This document shows positions 4,027 through 5,115 of a stretch of 5,115 bases of DNA, piece after piece (the first letter of the stretch is position 1; every line of letters begins with the position of its first letter). The notes below the pieces were generated by a model. The model saw only the letters and a list, made by a program, of their open reading frames with translations, did not search any database and was not told the origin of the DNA. The position numbers were made by a program, and so were the translations under genes. The stretch is from an uncultured Solobacterium sp. (GTDB lineage: Bacteria > Bacillota_I > Bacilli_A > Erysipelotrichales > Erysipelotrichaceae). Location of the stretch: assembly GCA_905194705.1 (NCBI GenBank), contig CAJJTI010000138.1, positions 1 to 5,115 of the forward strand. The letters run 5' to 3'.

Positions 4027-4215
4027 TTATCTCTCAGTTACAATTAAATTCTCTATATCGTACCTGCAATCAATCCAATGTTCATATAATCCAATGTTTT
4101 CATCTGTTGGCTTTCTTGTTGCTGATGAAATATAATTATCAAATTTAATGATTGCATTATACATTTTCTCAAGGTCTTCTTTTGTAATCTCGTCAGTACT
4201 TCTAAATTCTCTCAC
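4027..4215 (-). CDS. 62-residue hypothetical protein, GTG start
   Basis: The GTG at 4215 follows AGAGGTGATATA. The same context occurs before the next gene's ATG, so the start is well supported. The protein (MREFRSTDEITKEDLEKMYN at the start) is charged and predicted by eye to be mostly helical, with ITKEDLEKMYNAIIKFDNYI forming one clear amphipathic helix. No cysteines cluster, and no membrane segment or known motif is seen. Function is unknown; it is part of the upstream run of accessory genes. Confidence 0.78.
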   Translation of the reverse strand: MREFRSTDEITKEDLEKMYNAIIKFDNYISSATRKPTDENIGLYEHWIDCRYDIENLIVTER

Positions 4216-4276
4216 TATATCACCTCTTCCAATCTTTCGAGTAAATCATTCTTTCATGGTTTTTAATATTTTTTGA

Positions 4277-4456
4277 TTATATTTCATCAAAAAGGCTATT
4301 CCATCCATTTTCCTTCATGTCATCTTCTCTTACATAAATATAACTTAATCCATTTTCTTCTTTACACTTTTTATTGATTATATTATCAATAGATTTTTCT
4401 CCTTCTGTTTCAGGAACTTCTATTACTTTTTCAATCGCATATCTAACTTTTTTCAA
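4277..4456 (-). CDS. 59-residue hypothetical protein, TTG start
   Basis: A TTG at 4456 is preceded by a near-perfect GGAGGTGATATT and opens a frame of 59 codons ending at TAA 4279-4277. The product starts MKKVRYAIEKVIEVPETEGE, continues with a helical Lys/Glu-rich segment (SIDNIINKKCKEENG), a short strand (LSYIYVRED) and ends GWNSLFDEI. It is strongly acidic in the second half. No family is recognised. It starts 20 nt after the stop of the upstream gene. The strong ribosome binding site and codon pattern like its neighbours support it. Confidence 0.8.
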   Translation of the reverse strand: MKKVRYAIEKVIEVPETEGEKSIDNIINKKCKEENGLSYIYVREDDMKENGWNSLFDEI

Positions 4457-4476
4457 AATATCACCTCCAAGGAAAG

Positions 4477-4764
4477 TTAAATTTCATTGCCTGTTAAAAA
4501 GTAAATATAAAACCATTTTGGATATCCGTCTTCACAAATTTCACAATAATGTCTATATCTACTTACTTTGTTCTCTTTATATAATTCTGCAAGCAATTTT
4601 CCAATTTCAGGTACTTTCGGTGCTCCATATGGATACCATTCTATTATCTTTGGATTGAATTTATCTATATATGCAAGAACAAATTCTTCTGATACAACAT
4701 CAATAAACTCATTCTTATGATGTAACATATATTCAAGTATCCAGTTTTTTTTATCTTCTTTTAT
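4477..4764 (-). CDS. Hypothetical protein with likely ATA start (95 residues; 83 from ATG)
   Basis: The safe frame starts at ATG 4728 (MLHHKNEFIDVVSEEFVLAY), but that ATG has no good ribosome binding site, only GGA at 11 nt. The frame stays open upstream. AAAAGGATGTGATAAC stands 9 nt (counted from GGA) before an in-frame ATA at 4764, adding KEDKKNWILEY, which extends the first helix naturally. No ATG, GTG or TTG in this frame lies near that site; the ATG and GTG there run into stops at once. An ATA start is rare but fits best; ATG 4728 remains the alternative. The protein has a central PKIIEWYPYGAPKVPEIGKLLAELYKEN block and ends KWFYIYFLTGNEI; it may be a small winged-helix-like fold, but this is a guess. 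Function is unknown. Confidence 0.75.
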   Translation of the reverse strand: MKEDKKNWILEYMLHHKNEFIDVVSEEFVLAYIDKFNPKIIEWYPYGAPKVPEIGKLLAELYKENKVSRYRHYCEICEDGYPKWFYIYFLTGNEI

Positions 4765-4795
4765 GTTATCACATCCTTTTAAAACAAAACGAAAC

Positions 4796-5017
4796 TTAGA
4801 TTTTATGGGCTTTTACATAATCCCAAGTCACAATTTCTGGAATTTCATTACATTTAAAAATTGTGACATTTTTGCACCATTGTCCAATCAATTCATTTGC
4901 CTTGATTTTACATTTCTTTAAATCATTTCCGAAGTCACTTATAATCCACGGTTCTATCTTAGAAAATCCATTGTCATTTTTATCGTTATAAGCGACCGAA
5001 TATATTTCATTTTTCAT
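4796..5017 (-). CDS. 73-residue hypothetical protein
   Basis: An ATG at 5032 opens the same frame five codons earlier, but the only ribosome-binding sequence, GGAG, lies inside that extension and sits 9 nt before the ATG at 5017, which is therefore preferred. The protein begins MKNEIYSVAYNDKNDNGFSK. It has PWIISDFGNDLKKCKIKANELIGQW in the middle and ends IPEIVTWDYVKAHKI. It looks like a mixed alpha/beta fold of unknown family with two cysteines that do not form a zinc pattern. It lies between the partial gene at the window edge and the ATA-start gene, in the same orientation. Confidence 0.78.
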   Translation of the reverse strand: MKNEIYSVAYNDKNDNGFSKIEPWIISDFGNDLKKCKIKANELIGQWCKNVTIFKCNEIPEIVTWDYVKAHKI

Positions 5018-5055
5018 AGCTGTATTCTCCATTCCATTTTTGAAACTTAAATTTC

Positions 5056-5115
5056 TTAGTCATTAAATAAGTAATCTCTTGCATATTCATCACCAAATTT
5101 GTTATACATCCATTT
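5056..5115 (-). CDS. 3' end of a hypothetical gene cut by the window edge
   Basis: The last 19 codons of a minus-strand frame end at TAA 5058-5056: ...KWMYNKFGDEYARDYLFND. The acidic, aromatic-rich tail has no recognisable motif. The stop lies 38 nt before the preferred start of the next gene, consistent with the same gene run. Only this fragment is visible, so reality as a gene rests on codon style and context. Confidence 0.55.
   Translation of the reverse strand, partial: KWMYNKFGDEYARDYLFND

Noticed and set aside
4374..4658. Plus-strand open frame of 94 codons
   Set aside because: It is antisense to two supported minus-strand genes and lacks a ribosome binding site.
5018..5032. Upstream ATG as the start of the 73-residue gene
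   Set aside because: The ribosome binding site GGAG falls inside this extension and is correctly spaced only for the ATG at 5017.
1..5115. CRISPR arrays, rRNA, insertion-sequence ends or att core duplication
   Set aside because: No regularly spaced repeats, transposase, terminal inverted repeats or long direct repeats were found by eye.

Overview
The window is AT-rich (roughly one third G+C by eye) and densely packed with very short genes. Nearly all lie on the minus strand with small gaps, and they start from strong GGAGGTGAT-type ribosome binding sites using ATG, GTG or TTG. A tyrosine recombinase, an XRE-type regulator, a PemK/MazF-like toxin, phage-style tRNA genes and many unrecognised proteins of 50-95 residues point to the accessory region of a temperate phage, phage-plasmid or integrative element. 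The host is probably a low-GC Firmicute; Lachnospiraceae-like gut Clostridia fit best, but this is an inference from composition and protein style.

Layout along minus-strand transcription (high to low coordinates): (1) 5115-3574 is a run of seven small genes, the first cut by the window edge, mostly of unknown function. One is a 57-residue Cys-rich protein (3841-4014), one starts at TTG (4277-4456), and one probably starts at a rare ATA codon (4477-4764). An intrinsic terminator at 3493-3521 ends this run. (2) 3468-1928 holds a zinc-ribbon-like protein, a 90-residue unknown protein and a tyrosine recombinase with all catalytic residues, which lacks an N-terminal core-binding domain and carries an insertion. 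(3) An XRE regulator (1647-1910) is the only plus-strand gene. It converges on the recombinase across a shared hairpin (1893-1920) and diverges from a toxin-like operon (1494-854). The divergent gap has two back-to-back promoters with a palindrome spanning both -35 boxes. (4) 853-170 has no protein gene but is rich in signals. A strong minus-strand promoter carries a LexA (SOS) box inside its spacer and a second one upstream, within a 72-bp dyad. It drives a leader with several long-range helices, tRNA-Gln(TTG), another structured spacer and a CAT-anticodon tRNA. (5) Fourteen bases after the second tRNA begins a TTG-start protein gene (169-1) that runs off the window.

A working picture: one module (XRE, MazF-like protein, 85-residue partner) looks like a self-regulated toxin or maintenance cassette. 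The next looks like a DNA-damage-inducible transcription unit making a structured RNA and two tRNAs. The most notable candidate for an undescribed element is this SOS-controlled tRNA and structured-RNA locus (about 200-777).
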